A stretch of 54,464 nt of DNA, taken from positions 1 to 54,464 of the forward strand of contig JAFDXN010000021.1 in the NCBI GenBank assembly GCA_018267915.1, read 5' to 3'. The stretch comes from Bacteroidota bacterium (GTDB lineage Bacteria; Bacteroidota; Bacteroidia; Chitinophagales; Chitinophagaceae). The translations under genes and the position numbers were made by a program. Under the pieces are notes generated by a model. It was not told the DNA's origin. It ran no database searches and worked only from the letters and a program-made list of their open reading frames with translations. Within the stretch, counting starts at the first letter, position 1; the number at the start of each line of letters is the position of its first letter. This document shows positions 6,580 through 15,867 of the stretch, piece after piece.

Positions 6580-7386
6580 TCATAGCAGGGGCTGCCTGCT
6601 ATGAAGATTCGACGCAAGAAAATCATTGATCAGCGCAGCACAAATTGCGGGTTGGTTGCTTCCGGGCGCTGAACATACCTCGCCTACCATCTCGCCATGA
6701 AAGCCAGGCAATACCACCAGGCGGACACCTTCCACGAGCTGTGACATTTTGAGCACGTGGGCCACGGACATGACATCCCGATCGCCGACCATGAACAACG
6801 CCGGGGCCTTGATACGGCGCAGCTGATCGTCAGCCATGTCTATAAAGCTGATCATGCGATCGCGGTCTTTGGTGAACATGTTTAGAAGCAAGTCATGATC
6901 GGGGGTTACATCGAGAAAAGCTTCCTGAAGGGGTCTCGGCATATTGTCAATAGTAGCATGCTGCATACCCTCGAAGAAACCATCCATCATGCCCTCGCGC
7001 CTGTAATTACAGGCGATGGGAATAATTTTATTTACCAGTTTCGGGTGACGTAGGGCGATATTCAGTGTAGTGGTGCCGCCATTACTGAAGCCCAGAATAT
7101 TAGCCTTTTCTACGCCGAGATATTGGAGTAGTGCTGCCACGTCGTCAGCATCCTGTTCGAAAGACTCAGGAGCATCGCGGTCGCTTGTGCGACCGTGGGC
7201 CTGCAGTTCCATAGCGATGACCTTATGTGTAGCAGCAAATAACGGAAGTATGCGCCCGAAATTGCTCTCAATAGTGGAGCCACCGCCGTGAATGAGTACT
7301 AAAGGTATTTGTCCTTCTCCATGTATCTCATAGTACATTTGAATACCGTTGACGGGAGCATGGCCCGATGTTTTTGGTGTCCGCAT
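6580..7386 (-). CDS. Alpha/beta hydrolase
   Basis: A 268-residue soluble alpha/beta-hydrolase fold protein. The oxyanion region is LVLIHGGGS (about 29-37). The nucleophile elbow is GFSNGG with Ser101. The acid is probably the first Asp of VGDRDV near residue 200, and the base the His in LPGFHGE near 225. The overall shape matches the esterase/haloperoxidase-like group, which cannot be assigned a substrate from sequence. It stands alone. Its start lies 14 bases before the repeat array at 7401. Confidence 0.85.
   Translation of the reverse strand: MRTPKTSGHAPVNGIQMYYEIHGEGQIPLVLIHGGGSTIESNFGRILPLFAATHKVIAMELQAHGRTSDRDAPESFEQDADDVAALLQYLGVEKANILGFSNGGTTTLNIALRHPKLVNKIIPIACNYRREGMMDGFFEGMQHATIDNMPRPLQEAFLDVTPDHDLLLNMFTKDRDRMISFIDMADDQLRRIKAPALFMVGDRDVMSVAHVLKMSQLVEGVRLVVLPGFHGEMVGEVCSAPGSNQPAICAALINDFLASNLHSRQPLL
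6581..6603. terminator. Hairpin at convergent gene ends
   Basis: Perfect 9-bp arms CATAGCAGG / CCTGCTATG around a 5-base loop, four bases after the stop at 6576 and inside the last codons of the hydrolase gene. There is no T-tract on either strand, so it may be a weak bidirectional terminator or an mRNA 3'-end stem. Confidence 0.4.
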
Positions 7387-7400
7387 TGCGTTTATTTTTT

Positions 7401-7437
7401 ACCACTAAGGGCACTAGGTTTCACAAAGGGCACAAAG
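7401..7437. repeat. CACTAAGGG/CACAAAGGG array beside GxxExxY gene
   Basis: Four loosely repeated units of 9-10 bases follow one another on the plus strand: CACTAAGGG, CACTAGGTTT, CACAAAGGG and CACAAAG. A related run occurs in opposite orientation inside the 5' end of the neighbouring gene (plus 7826-7858; minus-strand CACTAACGAAGCACAAAGTT...). The two runs thus form inverted flanks of the GxxExxY gene. Confidence 0.5.
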
Positions 7438-7860
7438 CTACAATGTGCCATTAATGACTCTCCTTACCCTATCTTTAAAAAGTAATGTGTTGAAATTAAT
7501 AAGTAGTCCAAGTTTACAATTCGACACTTTCAGATAAGTTAGAATCTGAGCCATGTGCAAATCATTTAAACCATCAACTGATTTCACTTCCACAACCAGT
7601 TTGCCTTCAATTTTTAAGTCGATTCTGTAGCCAGCCTCAAGCTTCACTTCTTCGTATATCAAGGGCAATGCAACCTGCCTTTCGACATACAGGCCGCTTT
7701 TAAATAGTTCATAATGCAAACATTGCTCATAGGCACTTTCCAATAAGCCAGGCTCCAATGTTTTATGAACTTTTAGACCAGCCTCGAATACAAAACGAGC
7801 AAGTTCATTTTCATGCATAGGATGACTTCTTAGTGAACTTTGTGCTTCGTTAGTGTCCAT
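7438..7860 (-). CDS. GxxExxY family protein (nuclease-like fold)
   Basis: A 140-residue protein carrying the family signature GLLESAY (Gly38, Glu41, Tyr44). The middle resembles a PD-(D/E)xK nuclease core: Asp81 in YRIDLKI, then Glu91-x-Lys93 in VVEVKS. The C-terminal part is a helix-strand set ending LLINFNTLLFKD. The family is widespread, often multicopy, and has no established role. ATG 7860 is preferred; a longer frame to 7935 would run into the next gene, and an inner ATG at 7818 is possible. Its first codons and its 3' flank carry related short repeats in inverted orientation, which hints at a mobile or expanding unit. Confidence 0.85.
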   Translation of the reverse strand: MDTNEAQSSLRSHPMHENELARFVFEAGLKVHKTLEPGLLESAYEQCLHYELFKSGLYVERQVALPLIYEEVKLEAGYRIDLKIEGKLVVEVKSVDGLNDLHMAQILTYLKVSNCKLGLLINFNTLLFKDRVRRVINGTL

Positions 7861-7915
7861 TGTGGTGAAAATACGACCCTTATGTTTATTTACTGTTTCG
7901 TTAAAGCGCAATGAT

Positions 7916-9556
7916 CTAGCGCAGCAGGGTAACATCTCCTTCCCGGAAAATAGTCTTACCGCTCAAGCACTCCAGCTTCACAAAATAGTAGTAGGTATCT
8001 GCATCGCAGATGCGGTTATTGTAAGTACCATCCCAGCTATGGTGGATATCCGAAGTATAAAAAACACTTTGCCCCCAGCGATTGTGTACTTCCATATGAA
8101 ATGATACTACATCCCCGGTTTGTACTTTAAACCGATCATTCTTTCCATCATTGTTCGGGCTGAAAGCGGTGGGAATAGCAACAATGCAATTACAATCGCC
8201 GGCTTTAATATTGAAAGTATCTGTCTCAACTGCGCAGAGGCTGGATGCACATACCCATGCAGTAGCAGTATTGGAAAACGTCTCCGATGTCTGCGTGCTG
8301 CCGTCGCTCCATGTGTAGTTATCGTAACCGGCGGGTACGAACAAGGTGAGCGGGGTGCCTGCGCAGAGACTTGTGTCAAAGCTTTTTGTCTTCACATTAA
8401 AGCTCCTGATAACAGGATTGCCTAATGTTACCGCTGTGAACATATTACTATCGACAGGCGGATCAAGTTCTGTAGGATCACAAGCTGCACCTGCAGCGTT
8501 TGGCTGGTTAATTACCCGAAGCACCTGCCTGCCCGTACCGTTGATATAATTGATGTACAATTTATTGTCGGGGCCAAGGCGCATGGCATTATAAACACCA
8601 CTATCGCCAATGACGGTCCGGGAGCTGGTGACTGCATTAATGTCTGGCAAAAGAGAAAGGTTGTACTGCACCATACCATGATACCAGTGGTCGGCATACA
8701 GTTTGCTGCCGTCGGGAGAAAAACTAACCCCTACTGCGCTAAAAGGCATATGGTCGACAAGCCGGGTATTGCTTACAATACCGGTTGCGTTGTCGAAGGA
8801 CGACAGCTCTACAGCCCCCGTAACAATATCCGTATTTGCGATCCACTTGTCGTCCTGTGACACTTTCAGCTCACCTGTAACATAACTGTCTTCGTTCGTG
8901 CTATCGGCAAACAAACTTGCCGGCGACAATACCGGAACGGGATCGACACCGTTCACACCGATCCTGAAAGCGACAAAATACTTAGAGGCATACTTATGCG
9001 TGATGAGCCAGTCATAACAGCCTGCACCATGAGCAGGGTATGCCTTTTCTGAAATGAAGGAATCGAGAATGATATTCTTATAGTTCAGGTCCACATCTCC
9101 CATGCCGCCATTTAGTCGCATATCGACAACGGTATACCGAAGATAGCCGGGATATGCAGGCGAGTGCGACTCTACGCAATCGGTAGTGAAAACATAATAG
9201 CGATCGGTATCATTGATAAAGGGTATAATGGTAACGCCCTGCACTGCTGAACCTACGACGGCGTTACCACCGGAATTGCCCAGCATGCCAATGCTATTAG
9301 CCATGGTATCTCCATTGCGATTGATAATGTAATTGCCACTGGTGTAAAATAAAAGACGGCCTGCATTATCGCATACAGCGCCACAGCCTTCGGACGTTTG
9401 TATTTTGGTCTTTACCCAAACAGGCGTGCCGCTGCTGAAATCGAGGCCGCAGTTCCAACCGAAAGCCCAGAAGTTATTTTGCCCTTGAGCGCAACAGTAG
9501 TAAGCAGAAAATAAGGTAACGATCAGTAGTACGCAGGTAGCTCTCCCCTTCATCAT
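7916..9556 (-). CDS. T9SS type B sorting-domain protein, paralogue 1
   Basis: A 546-residue secreted protein. After a signal peptide (MKGRATCVLLIVTLFSAYYC) comes a region of about 350 residues with repeated strand motifs such as NNFWAFGWNCGLDFSSG and KLYADHWYHGMVQYN, like a beta-propeller. A short PKD-like segment (LCAGTPLTLFVPAGYDNYTW) follows. The C-terminal gliding-motility-type domain contains IPTAFSPNNDGKNDRF, a central RWGQSVF and a final GDVTLLR, the type B signal of the type IX system. Start codons at 9556 and 9553 are adjacent. It is a tandem paralogue of the next gene and probably a surface-anchored protein. Confidence 0.85.
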   Translation of the reverse strand: MMKGRATCVLLIVTLFSAYYCCAQGQNNFWAFGWNCGLDFSSGTPVWVKTKIQTSEGCGAVCDNAGRLLFYTSGNYIINRNGDTMANSIGMLGNSGGNAVVGSAVQGVTIIPFINDTDRYYVFTTDCVESHSPAYPGYLRYTVVDMRLNGGMGDVDLNYKNIILDSFISEKAYPAHGAGCYDWLITHKYASKYFVAFRIGVNGVDPVPVLSPASLFADSTNEDSYVTGELKVSQDDKWIANTDIVTGAVELSSFDNATGIVSNTRLVDHMPFSAVGVSFSPDGSKLYADHWYHGMVQYNLSLLPDINAVTSSRTVIGDSGVYNAMRLGPDNKLYINYINGTGRQVLRVINQPNAAGAACDPTELDPPVDSNMFTAVTLGNPVIRSFNVKTKSFDTSLCAGTPLTLFVPAGYDNYTWSDGSTQTSETFSNTATAWVCASSLCAVETDTFNIKAGDCNCIVAIPTAFSPNNDGKNDRFKVQTGDVVSFHMEVHNRWGQSVFYTSDIHHSWDGTYNNRICDADTYYYFVKLECLSGKTIFREGDVTLLR

Positions 9557-9618
9557 AAATGCCAATGCGGTAAAAATCGGCATTTATTAAACTCAGTACA
9601 AATGAATTATTTCGACAG

Positions 9619-11250
9619 TTATCTCAATAGCGTAACATCGCCTTTGCGAAATATTTCCTGCCCTTTAATACACCTGAGCCTCACATAATAATAATACGTA
9701 TCAGCATCGCATTGAATGCCATTGAAGGTACCATCCCAGCTATGACCAATAACAGAAGTATAAAAAACCGGTTGACCCCACCGGTTATATATCTCCATAT
9801 GGAAGGATTTAAGATCCCCCGTGATCACACTGAAGCGGTCATTCTTACCGTCGGCATTTGGTGAAAAAGCGGTAGGGATAGAGACATTACAATTGCAGTC
9901 CTGTAGGTTTATATTATAGTCGAATTCCTGTACCGGGCAATGACCGAAAGCCTGCAATTTATACTCGCCCGCTTTCTGTACCGTTATGTTTTGAGTGCTG
10001 TCGCCTGTGCTCCACGCATAGCCTGAATAGCCGGCAGGGCCATTTAATTGCAGCAAAGTATCTGTACACAACGTAGTATCGTTGACCATAAACAACGTAT
10101 CGTTGTGGAATGGAACAGGATTACCTAACCCTAGCTGATAATGCATATCAATAGTGGGCGGTGGATTGAAGCTAAGTGTATCGACGTCGCATGCCGCACC
10201 TTTTAGATTTGGCTTATTGATACAGTACATGGTATTCTGATTTGCCTTGGCCATGTATATTTTCCCGTCAGGCCCCAAACGCATGGTTCCATATGATCCG
10301 CTATCGCCCACGGTTACAACTGAAGACCTAACCGCATTTATATCCGGCATCAGGCTGAAATCATATTGCCTTATCCGGCCCGCAAAATTGCTTATGTAAA
10401 GTTTAGTTGCATCAGGCGACCATTCCAGCCCATAACCAATACCCAAAACAGAATCCAGGAACCTGGCGTTGCTTATCCGGCCGGTGGTATTATCAAAGGA
10501 AAAAAGTTCCATGTAGCCATAGCTTGCCTCTGTGATCAGCGTCTTTCCATCAGGCGAAACTTTGATCTCACCACCATCGTAGCTGTATTCACCAATGCTG
10601 TCCAGTGTCGTTGATGAGGATATGACCGGCACTGTATCTATGCCGGAAGCGCCGATCTTAAACGCCAAGAATTCATCGTTACCGTACCTGTGTGTAATCA
10701 ACCAATTGTAACATCCCGCGCCACGCACCGCAAAGGCCTTTTCGCCTATATGCCCGACGAGAATTTTGTTCTTTACGGTGGTGTCCACATCTCCAAGACC
10801 ATTATTTAACCTCATATCAACAAGGTTACAGCGGAGATAACCAAGGTAAGCAGGTGTTAAACTCTCAATGCAATCGGTGGTGAACACATAATAGCGGTAA
10901 GGATCATCAATGATGGGCACTATGGTAACCCCCTGGGTGGATGAACCATAGTTCGTTGCCCAGCCTCCTGTGTTACCCAGCAGCCCTTTTCCGTGAGGCA
11001 TCGTGTCATTATTTCTATCATAGACCCGGTTGCCATCGCTATAAAAAAGTAAATGGCCCTGAGAATCGCTAACGGCGGCACAGCCCTCGCTGGTGCCCAT
11101 CTTTGTCTGCAATAAGACCGGCGATCCGCTACTGAAATCGAAACCGCAGCCTATACCGAAGGCCCAGACATTATTTTGCTTTTGAGCGACACAAAATAAA
11201 CTCTGAGTTAATAGAAAAAAGGTCAAGGCTCTGATCAGCTTCATATTCAT
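9619..11250 (-). CDS. T9SS type B sorting-domain protein, paralogue 2
   Basis: A 543-residue protein with the same order of parts as its neighbour: signal peptide, NNVWAFGIGCGFDFSSGSP opening, propeller-like repeats (KLYISNFAGRIRQYD), a PKD-like piece with the signature GYAWSTGDS, and the C-terminal block IPTAFSPNADGKNDRF...RWGQPVF...GDVTLLR. The two genes are close enough in sequence to be a tandem duplication. ATG at 11244 is an alternative start two codons in. The function of the propeller is unknown. Only 62 bases separate it from the downstream paralogue, so they may be cotranscribed. Confidence 0.85.
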   Translation of the reverse strand: MNMKLIRALTFFLLTQSLFCVAQKQNNVWAFGIGCGFDFSSGSPVLLQTKMGTSEGCAAVSDSQGHLLFYSDGNRVYDRNNDTMPHGKGLLGNTGGWATNYGSSTQGVTIVPIIDDPYRYYVFTTDCIESLTPAYLGYLRCNLVDMRLNNGLGDVDTTVKNKILVGHIGEKAFAVRGAGCYNWLITHRYGNDEFLAFKIGASGIDTVPVISSSTTLDSIGEYSYDGGEIKVSPDGKTLITEASYGYMELFSFDNTTGRISNARFLDSVLGIGYGLEWSPDATKLYISNFAGRIRQYDFSLMPDINAVRSSVVTVGDSGSYGTMRLGPDGKIYMAKANQNTMYCINKPNLKGAACDVDTLSFNPPPTIDMHYQLGLGNPVPFHNDTLFMVNDTTLCTDTLLQLNGPAGYSGYAWSTGDSTQNITVQKAGEYKLQAFGHCPVQEFDYNINLQDCNCNVSIPTAFSPNADGKNDRFSVITGDLKSFHMEIYNRWGQPVFYTSVIGHSWDGTFNGIQCDADTYYYYVRLRCIKGQEIFRKGDVTLLR

Positions 11251-11367
11251 TGTTCCCGTACGTGAATGTCAGTCCTTAAAACGAAACGGAGCAAAAAATA
11301 TTTTACGAAAGGTATGCCCGCTTCCTTTTAGCAGACGCAGTTGATGTGTGTTTTGTTAGCACGAAAG

Positions 11368-14300
11368 CTATTGCCTTTCTTCGTTTTGCCCTTTGTCTTT
11401 ATCTTCTTTTTTGTGGTCCTTCTCCAGGTCCCATTCAAGTTCAGGATCGGTATTGGCCTTCTGGATCAGGTGTTCCTTTTCCACCAACTCTTGCTGATGG
11501 TCGTGCAGGTAAGCCAGTTTACGCTTACCGTAGGATGAGCGGGTAATAATCACGAACAACACCGGCACAATAAATATTGCTATAGAAGTAGCCGCAATCA
11601 TACCACCCAATACCGTAAAGCCGATGGTACGGCGTGCCACCGCACCTGCACCTGTCGCAAACACCAGCGGCATAACACCCAGGATAAACGCCAGTGAAGT
11701 CATGATGATGGGACGTAAACGAAGGCTGACCGCTTCAAGGGTTGCCTTGACTACCTCTTCCCCATGGTCCACGCGCTCCTTGGCAAACTCGACGATCAAT
11801 ATCGCATTCTTAGCCGCAAGACCGATCAGCGTGATCAAGCCTATTTGTGCATATACGTTGTTGCTGATCTTCGGCAGGCAGATGAGTGTAAGGATGGCGC
11901 CGAAAGCACCGATAGGTACAGCAAGCAATACAGAGAACGGAACTGACCAACTTTCATATAGCGCTGCGAGGAACAGGAAGACGAATATGATAGACAGCGC
12001 AAAAATGTATACGCTTTGTGAGCCTGATTGTATCTCCTGGTAACTGAGGCCTGAAAACTCATATCCATATCCTTGCGGCAATGTTTGTGCAGCTACTTCG
12101 CGTAGCGCATCGAGGGCCTGCCCGCTGCTATAGCCTTCGGCCGGCGTGCCATTTACTTCGGCAGAACGGAAGATATTGAAGTGCGACACCAACGGCGCTG
12201 TTTCTGTGGGTTCATATTTTATGAGGGTACTCAGCGGCAGCATGGTACCCTGCTGGTTGCGCACATAATACTTATCCATATCGCTGATCATCTTCCTGAA
12301 CGAAGTATCAGCCTGTGCCACTACGTGAAAGTTACGGTTGTACAATGTAATATCGTTGATGTACAAACTCCCCATATAGGTCTGTATAGTGTTGAATACA
12401 TCGGATATAGAAACACCCAACTTCTTACACTTTTCGCGGTCGACAGTGACATTGTAACTCGGCGTATGCGCAGAATAGAAGCTGAACGCGCTCGCGATCT
12501 CGGGCCGCTTGTTGACCGCGCCTACGAAATTCTTCACTACTTTTTCAAATGCCTTTACATCGTCCTTTGTTTCGCGCTGCTGCACCTGTATACTGAAACC
12601 AGCCGTTTGGCCGATACCCGGTATGGGCGGTGGGGGTATTACTACAATACTCGCCCCTTTGATCCCTGCCTTCGCAAAACGCTTTTGCATTTCGCCCACG
12701 ATGCCGGGCACCTGCTCACTCGCATTTTTCCGTTCATCCCATGGCTTTAGCTGACAAAAGATAGTACCACTGTTTGACTTCGAGGAGAAGGTCACCACGT
12801 TCAGGCCACCCAAAGCGGCATAGTGGCCTACACCGGGTGTTTCGCCCACTACCTGCATCATCTTGTTCAACACTTCCAGCGAACGGGTAGTGGATGATGC
12901 TTCGGGCAATTCGTAAGTAATGTATATACGCCCTTCATCTTCCGAAGGAATAAAGCCTGTGGGCTTGCTCCTGAACAAGAAGAAGGTGGCAACACCGATG
13001 CACAGGAGTATAATGACCACCAGCCTTGAAGCTTTGATGCTGCGTCTTACCCCATTAGTATATTGCCTGGTACGCCTGTAAAACCAGCCGTTGAACCGGA
13101 AAAAGAATTTATTGAGCCCGCGGGAATTTTCGTCCAGGTGCATAGGCTTCAATAGCATGGTGCACAAGGCCGGTGTTAATGACAAGGCCACGAACGCCGA
13201 CAGCACTACAGAGATGGCAATGGTGATGGCAAACTGCTGGTACATGCGGCCAACGATACCGGGTATGAAACCAACGGGAACGAATACGGAGGCCAGTATC
13301 AGGGCGATCGCCACTACAGGGCCGGAAATGCCCTGCATGGCATGATAGGTGGCCTCCTTAGCAGACATACCCTTCTCGTCAATATAGTGCTGCACCGCTT
13401 CAACCACTACTATCGCATCATCCACCACGATACCGATAGCCAGCACGAAGCCGAACATGGTAAGTGTATTGATGGTAAAACCAAGCGGGATAAAGAAGAT
13501 AAAAGTGCCTATGATAGATACAGGTATCGCCAGTACAGGTATTAATGTAGCCCTCCAGTTTTGAAGAAAGAGGAACACCACAAGCGTCACCAGCACCAGG
13601 GCAATAATAAGTGTATCGATCACCTCGCTGATAGACACCTTCACCACCGTTACAGATTCGAAAGGCACTTTATAGTCGAGGTCCGGCGGGAAGGATTTTT
13701 TCAGATCATCCATCGCCTTATATACACCTTCTGCTGTCTCGAGGGCATTGCTACCGGGCGCCTGGTAAATGAGCAGGTAAGAGGCGCGCTTACCATCTAC
13801 GAACGAGTTACTGGAATAAGAGAACTTGCCCAACTCTACCCTGGCAACGTCCTTCAGGTACACAAGTGAACCGTCTGCTGGCTGGGTTTTTACAATAATA
13901 TTCTCAAAGTCTTCTGCTTTATTCAAGCGGCCATTTACCAGCAGGCTGTACTCGAAGACCTGCGAGCTCTGCTGCGGTGGCGTACCAACCGAACCGGCAG
14001 CCACCTGCACGTTTTGCTCCTGAAGCGCGCTGGTCACGTCGGCGGCTGTGAGGCCATACTCAGCCAGCTTATCGGGCTTCAGCCACACACGCATACTGAA
14101 GTCGTCGGCGCGTATGAACACGTCGCCCACACCTTTTACGCGCAGCAGCCTGTCGCGAACAAATATATTGGTGTAGTTATCAAGGAAGGTGATATTGTGC
14201 GAACCATTGGGCGCGTAAATGGCCACCAGCATCAGGATACTCGGGTTACGTTTGCGCACGGTCAGGCCCAGCCTTTTCACTACATCAGGCAGCTGTGGTG

Positions 14301-14646
14301 TAGCGATGCTCACACGGTTCTGCACATCAAGCGTAGCCACGTCAATATTAGTACCCACCTTGAAAGTTACATTCATGGTCATGCGGCCATCGGCTGTGCT
14401 GTTGCTCTGCAAATACTCCATGCCTGGTGAACCGTTCACCTGCGCTTCTACCGGTGTCGCGATAGTTTGCTCCACCGTTTGTGCGTCGGCACCGGTATAT
14501 TGGCCGGTCACCTGCACTACGGGTGGTGTTATTTCCGGGTACTGCCCTACCGACAAATTGGTGATACAGATAGTACCCACGAGCAGCAGCACTATGGAAA
14601 TAACAATAGCGGTTACCGGCCTTTTAATGAATGTATTTGCGATCAT
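11368..14646 (-). CDS. RND efflux pump, HAE1 family inner-membrane transporter
   Basis: A 1092-residue AcrB/MexB-type proton-driven exporter. The first helix follows NTFIKRPV, and two homologous halves of six helices each are separated by large periplasmic loops. Proton-relay residues are present: the Asp pair in GIVVDDAIVV (near residue 405) and Lys in LIGLAAKNAIL in the second half. The loop signature QYPEITPP is also typical. The C-terminal tail is unusually long and charged (ending KKEDKDKGQNEERQ). It is the last gene of the three-gene operon, 26 bases after the fusion-protein gene. It is expected to export amphiphilic drugs or solvents; the substrate is not predictable. Confidence 0.95.
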   Translation of the reverse strand: MIANTFIKRPVTAIVISIVLLLVGTICITNLSVGQYPEITPPVVQVTGQYTGADAQTVEQTIATPVEAQVNGSPGMEYLQSNSTADGRMTMNVTFKVGTNIDVATLDVQNRVSIATPQLPDVVKRLGLTVRKRNPSILMLVAIYAPNGSHNITFLDNYTNIFVRDRLLRVKGVGDVFIRADDFSMRVWLKPDKLAEYGLTAADVTSALQEQNVQVAAGSVGTPPQQSSQVFEYSLLVNGRLNKAEDFENIIVKTQPADGSLVYLKDVARVELGKFSYSSNSFVDGKRASYLLIYQAPGSNALETAEGVYKAMDDLKKSFPPDLDYKVPFESVTVVKVSISEVIDTLIIALVLVTLVVFLFLQNWRATLIPVLAIPVSIIGTFIFFIPLGFTINTLTMFGFVLAIGIVVDDAIVVVEAVQHYIDEKGMSAKEATYHAMQGISGPVVAIALILASVFVPVGFIPGIVGRMYQQFAITIAISVVLSAFVALSLTPALCTMLLKPMHLDENSRGLNKFFFRFNGWFYRRTRQYTNGVRRSIKASRLVVIILLCIGVATFFLFRSKPTGFIPSEDEGRIYITYELPEASSTTRSLEVLNKMMQVVGETPGVGHYAALGGLNVVTFSSKSNSGTIFCQLKPWDERKNASEQVPGIVGEMQKRFAKAGIKGASIVVIPPPPIPGIGQTAGFSIQVQQRETKDDVKAFEKVVKNFVGAVNKRPEIASAFSFYSAHTPSYNVTVDREKCKKLGVSISDVFNTIQTYMGSLYINDITLYNRNFHVVAQADTSFRKMISDMDKYYVRNQQGTMLPLSTLIKYEPTETAPLVSHFNIFRSAEVNGTPAEGYSSGQALDALREVAAQTLPQGYGYEFSGLSYQEIQSGSQSVYIFALSIIFVFLFLAALYESWSVPFSVLLAVPIGAFGAILTLICLPKISNNVYAQIGLITLIGLAAKNAILIVEFAKERVDHGEEVVKATLEAVSLRLRPIIMTSLAFILGVMPLVFATGAGAVARRTIGFTVLGGMIAATSIAIFIVPVLFVIITRSSYGKRKLAYLHDHQQELVEKEHLIQKANTDPELEWDLEKDHKKEDKDKGQNEERQ

Positions 14647-14672
14647 CTAATTCCTTCCTTATAATCTTTACG

Positions 14673-15866
14673 TTATTGCTTTGCAGCAGGTGCCTGCGGT
14701 TTGCCCAAAGTGATGGGTGCACCGTCGCGCAGCTTCTGGATGCCTTCTACAATGAGGCGCTCTCCCGGCTCCAATCCTTCTTTCACTATCACGTTGTCGT
14801 TTATTGTTTGTCCCAGCATTACTTTCTTTTGCTGTGCTACCATTGTGGGTCCCGCAGGTGCATCTTTCTTGTCTTTATCGGCTGCTATCGTAGTGTCTTT
14901 TGCTACGAATACAAAGTATTCGCCCATCTGTTCAACTGTAGCTTTCGCAGGTATCAGTATCTGCTCCGATCCTTCCTGGCTGTGTACCCTCACTATGCAG
15001 CTCATACCAACGGTCAGCTTTGCCGACGGGTTGGGGAAGTAGGTCCTGACCTTTATCGATCCTGTCTGCGGATCAACTGCGCGGTCGATCAAAGCCAGCT
15101 TACCTGGGAAATTGTACAAGCTATTATCAGGCATCAGTAGTGTGAACAACGAATCATTGGCCGGCACATTCTCGGTTTTTATTGCCTGGAAGCGGCCGAT
15201 CTGTTTTTCGTTCACCACAAAATCAACTGCTACAGGATCGGCCGTCGATATGGTGTTCAGCAATGTCTGGCTTGCGGTTACCAGGGCGCCGAGCTTCACT
15301 TCGGAGATGCCCACGACACCATCAAAAGGCGCAGTGATCTGCGAGAAGTTCAGATCGGTCTGTGCTTTTACCAGGTCGGCCTTTGCACTCGCTACTTGCG
15401 ATTTGGCGTTTTCCAGGTCGGTAAGTGCATGGTCCAGCACCTGCTTAGCTATTGCGTCCTGTTTGTTCAGGTATATGTATCGATCCGCATCTTTCTGAGC
15501 TTTGTCCTGGTTGGCCTTAGCTACCTGCAGGCTGGCCTGCGCCTGTGCATAGGTAGCCTGGTATTTGCTGCGGTCTATCTCATACAGTCGTTGTCCTTTA
15601 TGCACGTGGTCGCCCTCTTTAAAATATATACCGGTGATATAGCCACTCACCTGTGCGCGCAGTTCCACCTGGCTAAGTGCTACCACTGTACCGGGATACT
15701 GATCGTAATAAACGGCATCTTGTCTTTGCACCTCCTGTAGGGTAACGGGAGTAGGGCCACCGGCCTGCGCGCTGCTTTTCTTATCGCCGCTACAAGACGA
15801 TAGCAGCAAGGCGAGGAGTGCGATGGCGGGTGCAACAATATATGTGTGTCTTTTCAAAATGCTCAT
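14673..15866 (-). CDS. RND efflux membrane fusion lipoprotein (AcrA-like)
   Basis: A 397-residue periplasmic adaptor with a lipobox (LLLSSC, Cys25). It has the usual order: a beta-barrel/lipoyl half (VELRAQVSGYI), an alpha-hairpin of about 75 residues (KYQATYAQAQASLQ... with long heptad stretches), the second lipoyl half (ITAPFDGVVGISEVKLG), and a C-terminal membrane-proximal domain. It links the RND pump to the TolC-like channel. Its ATG is separated from the tolC-like stop by one base and the pump gene follows after 26 bases, so the three proteins are made from one message. Confidence 0.95.
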   Translation of the reverse strand: MSILKRHTYIVAPAIALLALLLSSCSGDKKSSAQAGGPTPVTLQEVQRQDAVYYDQYPGTVVALSQVELRAQVSGYITGIYFKEGDHVHKGQRLYEIDRSKYQATYAQAQASLQVAKANQDKAQKDADRYIYLNKQDAIAKQVLDHALTDLENAKSQVASAKADLVKAQTDLNFSQITAPFDGVVGISEVKLGALVTASQTLLNTISTADPVAVDFVVNEKQIGRFQAIKTENVPANDSLFTLLMPDNSLYNFPGKLALIDRAVDPQTGSIKVRTYFPNPSAKLTVGMSCIVRVHSQEGSEQILIPAKATVEQMGEYFVFVAKDTTIAADKDKKDAPAGPTMVAQQKKVMLGQTINDNVIVKEGLEPGERLIVEGIQKLRDGAPITLGKPQAPAAKQ

Positions 15867-15867
15867 G

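Noticed and set aside
13826..15740. Several plus-strand frames over the efflux genes
   Set aside because: They are antisense to clear RND and fusion-protein coding sequence and have no protein character of their own.
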